Below are positions 8,488 to 17,089 of a stretch of DNA of 64,000 nt, one piece after another. Numbering within the stretch: position 1 is the first letter of the stretch; every line of letters begins with the position of its first letter. This DNA is from Aeromonas veronii (GTDB taxonomy: Bacteria > Pseudomonadota > Gammaproteobacteria > Enterobacterales > Aeromonadaceae), in assembly GCA_041319085.1 (NCBI GenBank), contig CP101033.1, forward strand, positions 1,328,501 to 1,392,500, given 5' to 3'. A program made the position numbers and the translations under genes. The notes beneath the pieces are model-generated. The model saw only the letters and a program-made list of their open reading frames with translations. It was not told the DNA's origin and ran no database searches.

Positions 8488-9375
8488 ATGAAAGTTGGCT
8501 TTATAGGGTGTGTCGATTCGAGTCGAGCAGCACTTAAAACGTTACTTGGTGTAGATGGCTTAACTGTTTCTGCTGTAGTAACTCGTGAGCAATCGACAGT
8601 TAATGCAGATTTTTGTGATTTAACAGATCTTTGTTACGTAAATGAAATTCCAGTGCATTTTGAAAATCCAAAAGCGCGTGCTGCGTCTGTTAAGTTTTTA
8701 GAGTCTTTTGAGCTTGACGTCATATTTTGCATTGGGTGGAGCTATCTGCTTGACGACAGTGTTTTGGCACTTCCTCGTATAGGGGTTATCGGTTTTCATC
8801 CGGCAAGTTTACCCCGTAACCGTGGTCGGCATCCGATTATCTGGGCATTGGCATTAGGCTTGGAAGAAACGGCATCAACTTTTTTTTTGATGGATGCAGG
8901 CGCTGATTCTGGACCAATTGCCAATCAAGTCACAATATCAATCGAACCAGATGACAATGCAACGAGCTTATATGAGAAAATTTTGGGGGTATCTAAGATA
9001 CAGCTCGCGAAGATTTGTGAAGATCTAGTCAATGGAATGGTAACCTTCGAAGAACAAGATCATAGTCAAGCAACATACTGGCGCAAGAGAAATCGGAAAG
9101 ACGGTATGATCGATTTTCGAATGAATGCTGAACAGATCCATAACCTAGTCCGAGCCTTGGCACCGCCATATCCCGGCGCAGAGCTTATCTTTGGTCAAAA
9201 GTCCATCGTCGTTCAAAAAAGTAGGATCGCTTCGGTAAGTTATCCTTTAAACATCGAACCTGGAAAGGTTCTGGATAAAGCTTGCGATGCTCTATTAGTT
9301 AAAACAGCTGGCACTGAGGCAATTTGGTTGTTTGATATCGAATGCGGTGATATAGCAATAGGGGATTATTTATGA
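8488..9375 (+). CDS. formyltransferase-fold enzyme, probably sugar N-acyl modification
   Basis: A 295-residue protein of the methionyl-tRNA/sugar formyltransferase family, which normally uses N10-formyltetrahydrofolate to formylate an amino group. The core block GFHPASLPRNRGRHPIIWAL (99-121 region) and DAGADSGPI are clear. Known members have Asn-x-His...Asp; here the positions are Gly102, His104, Asp140, so the Asn is replaced. The C-terminal 80 residues resemble the FMT C-domain (YWRKRNRKDGMIDF, IHNLVRALAPPYPGA). ATG 8488 is used, 6 bp after the legG stop; a GTG lies one codon earlier. It sits between legG and a PIG-L deacetylase, so a role in swapping an N-acyl group on the legionaminic acid precursor is inferred. 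Confidence 0.75.
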   Translation: MKVGFIGCVDSSRAALKTLLGVDGLTVSAVVTREQSTVNADFCDLTDLCYVNEIPVHFENPKARAASVKFLESFELDVIFCIGWSYLLDDSVLALPRIGVIGFHPASLPRNRGRHPIIWALALGLEETASTFFLMDAGADSGPIANQVTISIEPDDNATSLYEKILGVSKIQLAKICEDLVNGMVTFEEQDHSQATYWRKRNRKDGMIDFRMNAEQIHNLVRALAPPYPGAELIFGQKSIVVQKSRIASVSYPLNIEPGKVLDKACDALLVKTAGTEAIWLFDIECGDIAIGDYL

Positions 9376-10040
9376 AAACGGTTCTAGTTGTTGCTCCCCA
9401 TGCAGATGATGAGACACTGGGGTGCGGTGGCACAATCTTAAAGCTCATCGAGCAAGGCTACCAAGTGCATTGGTTGCTCGTTACTGGGATGACGAAAGAG
9501 ACTGGATATTCAGTTGCTCAGATCGAATCGAGACGTGAAGAAATTATAAAGGTGTCCAAACAATATGGTTTCAGTGCGACTCATGAGTTGAACTTACCTC
9601 CAGCTCGTTTAGAAACCTTAGCTAAGGGAGAGGTGATTAGACCAATTTGTAATGTTATAAACGACATCAAGCCAGAGATTGTGTTCTCAGTTTATCGAAA
9701 TGATGCGCACAGCGACCATGAAATTGTGTTTGATGCGGTCATGTCGGCAACGAAGTCATTTAGATACCCATTTGTAAAAAAAATCATGGTGTATGAAACG
9801 ATGTCTGAAACTGACTTCGGTATGAAGCCAGAGGATAGTGGTTTTAGACCAAATGTTTTTATCGATATAGAACCATATTTAGCTAAAAAACTCGATATTC
9901 TCGGGGTTTTTGAATCTGAAGTTGGTGACTTTCCTTTTCCTCGTTCAAGGAAAGCTTTGCAATCTTTAGCTTATGTTCGTGGTGCCCAATGTAATGCCGA
10001 GGCCGCTGAAGCCTTTATGTTGATCAAGGAAATAATATGA
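9372..10040 (+). CDS. PIG-L family N-deacetylase
   Basis: A 222-residue zinc-dependent deacetylase of the PIG-L/LmbE family, which removes N-acetyl from GlcNAc-like sugars. The signature APHADDETLGCGGT at residues 8-21 gives zinc ligands His10 and Asp13; NDAHSDHEIVF supplies the third His. It overlaps the formyltransferase stop and the legI start by 4 bp each (ATGA at both joints), so it is translated in step with the sugar pathway. The pairing with a formyltransferase suggests deacetylation followed by a different acylation at one amino group; which amino group is not shown by the sequence. Confidence 0.85.
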   Translation: MKTVLVVAPHADDETLGCGGTILKLIEQGYQVHWLLVTGMTKETGYSVAQIESRREEIIKVSKQYGFSATHELNLPPARLETLAKGEVIRPICNVINDIKPEIVFSVYRNDAHSDHEIVFDAVMSATKSFRYPFVKKIMVYETMSETDFGMKPEDSGFRPNVFIDIEPYLAKKLDILGVFESEVGDFPFPRSRKALQSLAYVRGAQCNAEAAEAFMLIKEII

Positions 10041-11110
10041 CACTTATTATTGCCGAAGCCGGCGTCAACCATAATGGCGACGAAGCACTCGCCGTGGCAC
10101 TGATCGATGCCGCCCACCAGGCAGGTGTCGATGTCGTCAAGTTTCAGACCTTCAAGGCGGCCAATCTGGTGACCCGCCAGGCCAAGCAGGCCCCTTATCA
10201 AATCGCCAACACCGGCAAGGAAGAGAGCCAGTTTGCCATGCTCTCCCGCCTTGAGCTTTCGTTCGATGCCCATCTTCGTCTGATCGCCCATTGCGAGTCT
10301 CTCGGTATCGCGTTTTTGTCTACCGCCTTCGATATCGAGAGCTTGGACTTTCTGGTGAACCGGTTGAAGTTGCAGACCCTCAAGATCCCGTCCGGGGAAC
10401 TGACCAATGCGCCTTTCGTTCTGGCCCATGCTCGCACCGGTTGCGAGTTGATCGTCTCGACCGGTATGGCCACGTTGGCAGAAGTGGAGGCGGCCCTGGG
10501 GGTGATAGCCTTCGGATTGACCGCTCCGCAGGATGCGCAGCCCGGTGAGGCCGCCTTCATGGCTGCCTATGCCAGCGAGGCTGGTCAGGCCGCTCTTGCC
10601 AACAAGGTGACCCTGCTGCATTGCACGACCGAGTATCCGGCGCCCATGGTGGATATCAACCTCAAAGCCATGGATACCCTGTCGCACGCCTTCTGGTTGC
10701 CGGTCGGTTATTCGGATCACAGCCTGGGCATCACCATCCCGGTGGCTGCAGTCGCCCGTGGAGCCTGCCTTATCGAGAAGCACTTTACTCTGGATCGCAA
10801 CATGGAAGGGCCTGATCACAAGGCTTCTCTTGAACCCGATGAACTGGCTGCCATGGTGAAAGGGATCCGCGATGTGGAGCTGGCACTGGGAGATGGCATC
10901 AAAGGGCCTCGCCCGAGCGAGATCAAGAACAAGGAGATCGCACGCAAGAGCCTGGTGGCTGCCTGCGACATTGAGGAGGGCGCCAGCCTCTGTGCCGACA
11001 ACCTCGCCATCAAGCGCCCTGGCGATGGAATGAGCCCCTATGCCTACTGGCAGCTCCTGGGGCAACCTGCTAAACGTGCCTATCAGGCGGGTGAGCCTAT
11101 CCGTGAATAA
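10037..11110 (+). CDS. legI: legionaminic acid synthase (NeuB family)
   Basis: A 357-residue NeuB-family synthase that condenses the free 6-deoxymannosamine derivative with phosphoenolpyruvate to form the nonulosonic acid. The TIM-barrel domain begins IIAEAGVNHNGD, with KFQTFKAANLV and SGELTNAPF; HCTTEYPAP and YSDHSLGI follow, and a C-terminal SAF (antifreeze-like) domain runs from about KSLVAACDIEEG to PIRE. Composition returns to GC-rich at this gene. Its stop overlaps the legH start. Confidence 0.9.
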   Translation: MTLIIAEAGVNHNGDEALAVALIDAAHQAGVDVVKFQTFKAANLVTRQAKQAPYQIANTGKEESQFAMLSRLELSFDAHLRLIAHCESLGIAFLSTAFDIESLDFLVNRLKLQTLKIPSGELTNAPFVLAHARTGCELIVSTGMATLAEVEAALGVIAFGLTAPQDAQPGEAAFMAAYASEAGQAALANKVTLLHCTTEYPAPMVDINLKAMDTLSHAFWLPVGYSDHSLGITIPVAAVARGACLIEKHFTLDRNMEGPDHKASLEPDELAAMVKGIRDVELALGDGIKGPRPSEIKNKEIARKSLVAACDIEEGASLCADNLAIKRPGDGMSPYAYWQLLGQPAKRAYQAGEPIRE

Positions 11111-11744
11111 ACCGGTCATCGTCCTCGGGGCAGGCGGGCATGCCTCGATGCTGGTCGACATGCTGCGCAGCCAGGGAGTTGTTCCCATCGCCTTGGTTGC
11201 GCCCGCCGCAGGTACACCGCGCGCCGCGCTGGTCGATATTCCCCTCTGGCATGATGAGGTAATACTGACCCACCATCCGGATGAGGTGGTGTTGGTCAAT
11301 GGCATCGGCTCCCTGCCGGGCAACCCGCTGCGCGCCACGCTGTTTGCTCGTTATCGCGCCCTTGGTTACCGCTTTGTAAGCGTCGTCAGCGCACAGGCCA
11401 TAGTTTCTGACTACGTTGTGCTGGAAGAGGGTGTCCAAGTGATGGCGGGGGCCATCATTCAGGCTGGTACCCGGATAGGTGCCAACAGCATCATCAATAG
11501 TGGCGCCATCGTGGATCACGACTGCCATCTGGGGGGCGACAATCACGTCGCACCGGGCGCCGTGTTATCCGGGGGGGTGGTAACGGGTGAGAGAGTCCAT
11601 ATCGGTACGGGAGCTGCTGTGATCCAGGGCATATCAATTGGCTCTGATGCCGTGGTCGGGGCCGGCGCCACGCTGACGCGCCCTCTTGGAGAAAAGCAGA
11701 TTGCATACGTTGCCCGGGGCAGCGTGATGCCTATCAAGCAGTAA
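11103..11744 (+). CDS. legH: LegH/NeuD/PglD-type sugar O/N-acetyltransferase
   Basis: A 213-residue left-handed beta-helix acyltransferase. The Rossmann-like N-terminal part begins VNKPVIVLGAGGHASMLVDML; the hexapeptide-repeat part runs from about VVLEEGVQVMAGAIIQAG to SIGSDAVVGAGA. In this pathway the expected job is acetyl-CoA-dependent acetylation of the C4 amino group left by LegC. GTG 11103 is chosen because the fold starts there; an in-frame GTG at 11091 is also possible. It overlaps the legI stop by 8 bp. Confidence 0.8.
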   Translation: MNKPVIVLGAGGHASMLVDMLRSQGVVPIALVAPAAGTPRAALVDIPLWHDEVILTHHPDEVVLVNGIGSLPGNPLRATLFARYRALGYRFVSVVSAQAIVSDYVVLEEGVQVMAGAIIQAGTRIGANSIINSGAIVDHDCHLGGDNHVAPGAVLSGGVVTGERVHIGTGAAVIQGISIGSDAVVGAGATLTRPLGEKQIAYVARGSVMPIKQ

Positions 11745-11756
11745 AGGATGGATTGG

Positions 11757-12809
11757 ATGAGCAAAAATTGGGAAAAAGTGGTGTTGTCGCCGGCACACTC
11801 GGTGCGTGATGCCCTGGCCGTGATCAATGAAGAGGCACTGCAGGTTTGCCTGGTCGTGGATGACGCGCGGCACTTGCTGGGCGTCGTGACCGATGGCGAT
11901 GTTCGCCGCGCCATCCTGAACAATGTCTCCCTGACGCAAAGCGTCACGGCCGTGATGAACCCCACCCCCATCACTGTCTCGGCCAAACTGACCCGTGCGC
12001 AGTTGCTGGAAACTATGCGAGCGCGAAGCGTTCTTTCCCTGCCGGTGGTCGACGATGCAGGCAAGCTGATTGGGCTGGAAACCTGGGAGCAGGCGGCAAA
12101 AACGCCGAGCTATGACAATCCCGTCTTCATCATGGCGGGGGGGTTTGGTACCCGGCTACGCCCGCTCACCGACAGCTGCCCCAAGCCCATGCTCAACGTG
12201 GGGGACAAACCTATTCTGGAAACTCTGCTTAGTCAGTTTCTCAAGGCGGGTTTCAAGAACATCTACATCTCCACCCACTATAAGCCCGAGCAGATCACCG
12301 GCTATTTTGGTGATGGTTCTGCCTGGGGAGCCAATATTCGCTACGTGCATGAAGAGAGGCCGCTTGGTACAGGTGGTGCGCTGGGTCTGCTGCCTGCCGA
12401 CATCCCCACTCTGCCACTCATCATGATCAATGGTGACGTGCTGACCACGGTGGATTTCAATCGTCTGCTCGATTTCCACAACAAATACCAGCCTGTGGCC
12501 ACCATGTGCGTTCGCGAATATGACTATCAGATCCCCTATGGGGTGATCAGCGGAGACGGACACCGCATCCTCGAGATGCAGGAAAAACCCATTCAACGCT
12601 ATTTTGTCAATGCGGGAATTTATGTGGTCAGTCCGGAATTATTCATGAATGTCCCAAGGCAAGAGCGAATCGATATGCCAACCCTGCTTGAGCAGCAAAT
12701 CGCCAAGCAGGAAGACGTATTGATGTTCCCCATTCACGAATACTGGCTCGACATTGGCCGTATGGATGACTTCCACAAAGCGCAGCTCGATATCAAGGGG
12801 GTGGTTTAA
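11757..12809 (+). CDS. ptmE: PtmE-like CBS-domain sugar-1-phosphate guanylyltransferase
   Basis: A 350-residue protein with two CBS motifs (about residues 1-115) followed by a nucleotidyltransferase domain (IMAGGFGTRLRPLTDSCPKPML, GTGGALGLL, MINGDVL). This fusion is the layout of Campylobacter PtmE, which makes GDP-glucosamine for the GDP-linked legionaminic acid route. ATG 11757 is chosen because AAAGGA lies well spaced before it; ATG 11748 sits directly on that purine run. Its last base overlaps the legF start. The GDP preference is inferred from the family. Confidence 0.78.
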   Translation: MSKNWEKVVLSPAHSVRDALAVINEEALQVCLVVDDARHLLGVVTDGDVRRAILNNVSLTQSVTAVMNPTPITVSAKLTRAQLLETMRARSVLSLPVVDDAGKLIGLETWEQAAKTPSYDNPVFIMAGGFGTRLRPLTDSCPKPMLNVGDKPILETLLSQFLKAGFKNIYISTHYKPEQITGYFGDGSAWGANIRYVHEERPLGTGGALGLLPADIPTLPLIMINGDVLTTVDFNRLLDFHNKYQPVATMCVREYDYQIPYGVISGDGHRILEMQEKPIQRYFVNAGIYVVSPELFMNVPRQERIDMPTLLEQQIAKQEDVLMFPIHEYWLDIGRMDDFHKAQLDIKGVV

Positions 12810-13501
12810 TGTCCCTCAAAATTGCAATTATTCCGGCACGGGGCGGGAGCAAGCGTCTCCCTAATAAGAATATTTTGCCCTTGGATGGAAAACCATTGAT
12901 CGTCTGGACAATAGAGGCTGCTCTGGATAGCCAGCTGTTCGACATGGTATTGGTCAGTACCGATTCTCAGGATATTGCCGATATATCAATAAGTGCCGGG
13001 GCTATGGTCCCTTTTTTACGGCCGGTGGAATTAGCCAGCGATACGGCAACTACTAATGATGTTATCAGCCATATGGTGAAATGGGTGGAGGCTGAGCACG
13101 ATGTTGTTGAACTAGTTGCTCTTCTGCAACCCACATCACCTCTACGTGATGCGGATAATATCAAAGACGCCATGAAGTTGTATGAGGAAAAAAATGCTGC
13201 TTCTGTAATTTCAGTGTGTGAGTTGGATCATCCTATTCAATATTGCAATCGCCTTCCTAGTGACCGCAGCATGAATGGATTTATTTCTGTCACAGAAAAT
13301 AAACGAAGCCAGGAACTAGAGCCTTATTACCGTTTGAATGGTGCTATTTATATTTTCGCTCGTCGCTTTGTTGGCGCCCTATCCGAAATTTATTCGGACG
13401 GAGCATTTGCTTATGTGATGGATAAAAACAGTTCGGTTGATATTGACGATGAATTTGATTTCAAAATGGCGAGGTTTATCAAATCTTGTTTCAAGTATTA
13501 A
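12809..13501 (+). CDS. legF: CMP-legionaminic acid synthetase (NeuA/LegF family)
   Basis: A 230-residue cytidylyltransferase that activates the nonulosonic acid as its CMP form. AIIPARGGSKRLPNKNILPLDGKPLI is the CTP-binding N-terminal motif (two overlapping blocks); LLQPTSPLRDADNI and the C-terminal VDIDDEFDF are family hallmarks. It overlaps the previous stop by one base (TAATG). Composition drifts AT-rich toward the 3' end. It is the last sugar-synthesis gene of the legionaminic set; the 83-bp gap to wzx shows nothing notable. Confidence 0.9.
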   Translation: MSLKIAIIPARGGSKRLPNKNILPLDGKPLIVWTIEAALDSQLFDMVLVSTDSQDIADISISAGAMVPFLRPVELASDTATTNDVISHMVKWVEAEHDVVELVALLQPTSPLRDADNIKDAMKLYEEKNAASVISVCELDHPIQYCNRLPSDRSMNGFISVTENKRSQELEPYYRLNGAIYIFARRFVGALSEIYSDGAFAYVMDKNSSVDIDDEFDFKMARFIKSCFKY

Positions 13502-13584
13502 ATTCATATGTATTTATATTTTCGCCAACAATCTCTCTTTCTAAAAAATGAAAGATGGTTTTTATTTTATAAATTGAGTTTGAC

Positions 13585-14841
13585 ATGGGATTATTAAAAC
13601 GCTCCAGTATCTATTTATTATCAAACATACTTAATGCATTAGTCCCATTTCTGCTGTTGCCGGTATTGACTCGCTATCTGACCCCTGATGAATACGGTCA
13701 GATAGCCATGTTTCAGACACTGATCACAGGTCTGGCCGCACTCACGGGGGTAAACGCGGTAGGGGCCGCCAATCGTAAATTCTATGACAAGCATGATTGC
13801 TCCTCCCTGGCCCAGTTTAATGGTACCTGCCTGCATATCCTTCTGCTCAGCTCATTGACTCTGGGAGTTTTTTGTTTCTTTCTGTCGACAGAGGTCAGTC
13901 AATGGCTGAATATACCTACAACATGGGTATATCTTGCTCTTATTATTTCAAGTGCAAATTTTATTATCCAGTTCAGATTGGGACAGTGGCAAATCAGGGA
14001 GAATGCTGTTTCTTTCGGCGTCATGCAAGTCAGCCAAAGTGTCTTGGTATTGATATTGTCTCTGGGCTTGATTGTCGGGTTGCAGCAGGGGGCCTCCGGA
14101 CGTGTTGATGCGCTCATGGTAACCAGTGTCGTGTATGCTGGATTAGGGCTGCTGTTACTTTATCGGGATCGCTTGCTGGTTTTATTGCCTCTGAAGAAGG
14201 CGTTTTTCAAAGAGGCTCTTTCTTTTGGGGGTCTGCTAGTTCCACATGTGGTTGGGATATTCTTGTTGAGCTCGATAGACAGGTTTTTTATCAACCGGCA
14301 GTTGGGGGTGGCAGAGGCAGGTATCTATATGCTTGGCGTACAGCTCAGTCTTGGGATGGCTGTCGTATTTGATGCCATCAACAAGGCGCTGGTACCCTGG
14401 CTTTTCAGAACCCTGTCGGACAATAACCCTCATCAGTTGCAACGACTGGTCAAGCTCACTTATCTGTTCTTTGTCATTGTTTCCGGTCTGGGGGCCCTTT
14501 CATTCATCGTCGGCCCCTGGGTGGTCACATGGGTCGCAGGCGCCGAGTATCAAAGGGCAACAACGGTCATCGGCTGGCTATGCTTTGGGCAAGCCTTTGG
14601 CGGAATGTATCTGATGGTGGCCAATTATATCTTCTATGCCAGAAGAACCGGTGCCTTGTCTGCCGTCACTATCTCCACCGGATTGTTGAACATTGCGCTG
14701 CTTGTCTACCTGATTGAGCATATGGGCATAGTGGGCGTTGCAATGGCTTTCGCTATCTCGATGTGCATTCGATTTTTTGCCACATGGTGGCTGGCATCAC
14801 GGGTCAGTGCTGTTTCCTGGCGTATCACCTATAAAAAATAA
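13585..14841 (+). CDS. wzx: O-antigen flippase Wzx
   Basis: A 418-residue MOP-superfamily (polysaccharide-transport) integral membrane protein with about 12 hydrophobic segments. It begins KRSSIYLLSNILNALVPFLLLPVLTRYLTPDEYG, the usual Wzx N-terminus. It moves the undecaprenyl-linked repeat unit across the inner membrane. Followed 30 bp later by the GT52 gene; the pair with wzy and wzz downstream defines a Wzx/Wzy-dependent locus. Confidence 0.85.
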   Translation: MGLLKRSSIYLLSNILNALVPFLLLPVLTRYLTPDEYGQIAMFQTLITGLAALTGVNAVGAANRKFYDKHDCSSLAQFNGTCLHILLLSSLTLGVFCFFLSTEVSQWLNIPTTWVYLALIISSANFIIQFRLGQWQIRENAVSFGVMQVSQSVLVLILSLGLIVGLQQGASGRVDALMVTSVVYAGLGLLLLYRDRLLVLLPLKKAFFKEALSFGGLLVPHVVGIFLLSSIDRFFINRQLGVAEAGIYMLGVQLSLGMAVVFDAINKALVPWLFRTLSDNNPHQLQRLVKLTYLFFVIVSGLGALSFIVGPWVVTWVAGAEYQRATTVIGWLCFGQAFGGMYLMVANYIFYARRTGALSAVTISTGLLNIALLVYLIEHMGIVGVAMAFAISMCIRFFATWWLASRVSAVSWRITYKK

Positions 14842-14871
14842 TATTGCAATAAACTCAGCGGGTCTCCAACA

Positions 14872-15840
14872 ATGAATCTTTTTGTCTGTTACACCCATCT
14901 CCAGTTGGTTATTGCATCACGCATTATTGCACACCGGAATCTTCTTCCTGACGATGTGGAAATATTTTATATCAGTAAAATAGATAATGATGTCACAAAA
15001 AACACACTGCAGGACATGAGAGAAATTTGCGGTAAAGTGACGTTTATTCATATGAAGTTGAAATATCCGCTCTACTTCCCGGCTATTTTCAGACATTTCT
15101 TTAAGCGACGCTATGACGCTGTATTTGTTGCATCCATCGATAATGTGTTAATTCATTTTATTCTATCGAGAGTTAGCTTTAATCATCTATTTACATTTGA
15201 TGATGGTTCGGCAAATATCATTCCTGGCAGTATCTACTATCAATCACAAAAAGTGGGGGTGATAGGAAAGGTTTGTAGAGCAGTATTGATGATACAGTTA
15301 GATATGGAATCAATAAAGAAATCCAGTCAATGTCATTATACAATTTACGGTAGCCATAAAAACATCATACCTAGAACAATGAGCATTAATATGTTCTCTT
15401 CGGGTGATAAGGATTTTGCTGAGGCTGAAGCCAACACAAAGATAAGTGCTTGTAATGTTATACTCGGATCTGTCTATTCTGATATTTTTTGTTCCGGGGT
15501 TGATATAATATATAGTCTGGATAAGTGTTGTCAGGTGGTGAAGGATACTGATAGAGAGACTTTTTATTTACCACACCCAAGAGAAATAAAATATTCTCCA
15601 CCATCATATCTGAAAGTAATAAAAGCTAGATTTATTGCAGAAAGAGAAGTTTCTGAATTATTAAAGAAATATCAGTATGTACATGTCTATGGTTTTTTGA
15701 GTTCTTGTCAAATAAACCTTATTGGGAATGAAAATATAATTAACCATGTCTTTTATTTAAAGAACTTGTCACCTATTTTTAAAGAGGCTATCTCTGGTAG
15801 TATTGCCTTAAAGAACATGAATGTTATTCATATCGACTAA
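14872..15840 (+). CDS. GT52-family (sialyl/legionaminyl-type) glycosyltransferase
   Basis: A 322-residue protein resembling the GT52 family of CMP-nonulosonic-acid transferases (Lst, Lic3A). Family features visible are the N-terminal LFVCYTHLQLVIASRII, the FDDGSANI motif (about residues 106-113) and the YLPHPRE motif (about 237-243). Its place beside a complete CMP-legionaminic acid pathway makes it the natural candidate to transfer that sugar. It is AT-rich. Sequence similarity within GT52 is low, so the assignment rests on motifs and context. Confidence 0.72.
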   Translation: MNLFVCYTHLQLVIASRIIAHRNLLPDDVEIFYISKIDNDVTKNTLQDMREICGKVTFIHMKLKYPLYFPAIFRHFFKRRYDAVFVASIDNVLIHFILSRVSFNHLFTFDDGSANIIPGSIYYQSQKVGVIGKVCRAVLMIQLDMESIKKSSQCHYTIYGSHKNIIPRTMSINMFSSGDKDFAEAEANTKISACNVILGSVYSDIFCSGVDIIYSLDKCCQVVKDTDRETFYLPHPREIKYSPPSYLKVIKARFIAEREVSELLKKYQYVHVYGFLSSCQINLIGNENIINHVFYLKNLSPIFKEAISGSIALKNMNVIHID

Positions 15841-15910
15841 GTTATCTGGTTGCGAATTTAAATATGTCATTTAAGTATAGTTGCAATATTGTTAAATATA
15901 TAGACAATTT

Positions 15911-17089
15911 ATGAGAGTTAGCATGACGCTAAGTTTATTAATTCTTCCATTAGCACTCTTCTTATCCAGTCTGGATACTTATTTTAGAGAACGAGGGTTA
16001 TTATCTTTGTTGTTATTGGTGATTCTTTTGATTGCCAATAGAAAATCTATGCTCAATAAACGGTACATCCCCATTGTGTGCGTATGCACAATAGTGTTTG
16101 TCGTCTATACAGTGTTGGCATTTTTAATGCCATCAATCTATCTTGAAATTAATGCTGATAAAGCGAATTTTTTCTTGAAAATATTTGATAGATTATCTGT
16201 TTTAGCTCTTATAATTATTGCCGTGATTGCGTATAACAGAGATAGCTTGATTAAGTCAGTTATTTTGGTAGCAAATGTACATGTTGTATTTTTTATAGTG
16301 CAATTCTTTTTCTATTATGCATTGAGAGTGCCTGTAGATTATTTAAGTTTTTTCAGTAATGAATTGGCTCAACGGAATTGGATGGGATTTGGTGGCGAAA
16401 ATGTATTCAGAGCATCAGGCCTTTACTTTGAACCATCAAATTACGCAGCCTACATGTCTTGCTATATCGCAATATTGATCCTTTTAAAATCGGAAATAAA
16501 GGGTTATAAATTTTTATATCCAGTATCAATGATGCTGACCCTCTCTAGCGCAGGTTTTATTATGGGAGCGATATCATTCTTAGCAATTATACTGGCTAAG
16601 GATTCTTATGTTTCCAATCTAAAAAAAATATACTTGTTTGTGCTTTTTATGATCGCCGTCACTGCTCTAGCTATTCCACAGATGAGTCGATTCTCAGGGA
16701 CAGGTGTACAAGACAATGCGAATAGCAATTTGAGAATAATGCTGATTGCCAGCATCATTGAGTCAGCATCCTCATCAACTCTAAAGGCTATTGCGGGTAC
16801 AGGTATATACTCATATAGTCAAACTATATATGATAAGGAAAATTCAATAGCTGGTCGAGAAATCGCATCAGTGCAAGATGCATCAATGGTAGTTTACTTC
16901 TTCATGTGCTTTGGATTGTTTGGTTTGGCTTTTATTTCATGGTTGTTTTTCACTGTGTCAGGATTAGGTGCAAAGTTAGCAATGTTCTCTGTATTACTAT
17001 CAAAGTTATCGTTTCTATTCCCAATATTCCCATTCTTATTAGTCGCCATAATTCTTACTAAGACATCCGACTTCAATGAGAGGGTATAA
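15911..17089 (+). CDS. wzy: O-antigen polymerase Wzy
   Basis: A 392-residue protein with about 10-11 hydrophobic segments and a larger periplasmic loop containing RASGLYFEPSNYAAYMSCYI, a pattern typical of Wzy polymerases. It joins the repeat units on undecaprenyl pyrophosphate in the periplasm. AT-rich, as most wzy genes are. ATG 15911 is listed; ATG 15923 (MTLSLLILPL) is equally possible. The stop is directly followed by the next ATG. Confidence 0.78.
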   Translation: MRVSMTLSLLILPLALFLSSLDTYFRERGLLSLLLLVILLIANRKSMLNKRYIPIVCVCTIVFVVYTVLAFLMPSIYLEINADKANFFLKIFDRLSVLALIIIAVIAYNRDSLIKSVILVANVHVVFFIVQFFFYYALRVPVDYLSFFSNELAQRNWMGFGGENVFRASGLYFEPSNYAAYMSCYIAILILLKSEIKGYKFLYPVSMMLTLSSAGFIMGAISFLAIILAKDSYVSNLKKIYLFVLFMIAVTALAIPQMSRFSGTGVQDNANSNLRIMLIASIIESASSSTLKAIAGTGIYSYSQTIYDKENSIAGREIASVQDASMVVYFFMCFGLFGLAFISWLFFTVSGLGAKLAMFSVLLSKLSFLFPIFPFLLVAIILTKTSDFNERV

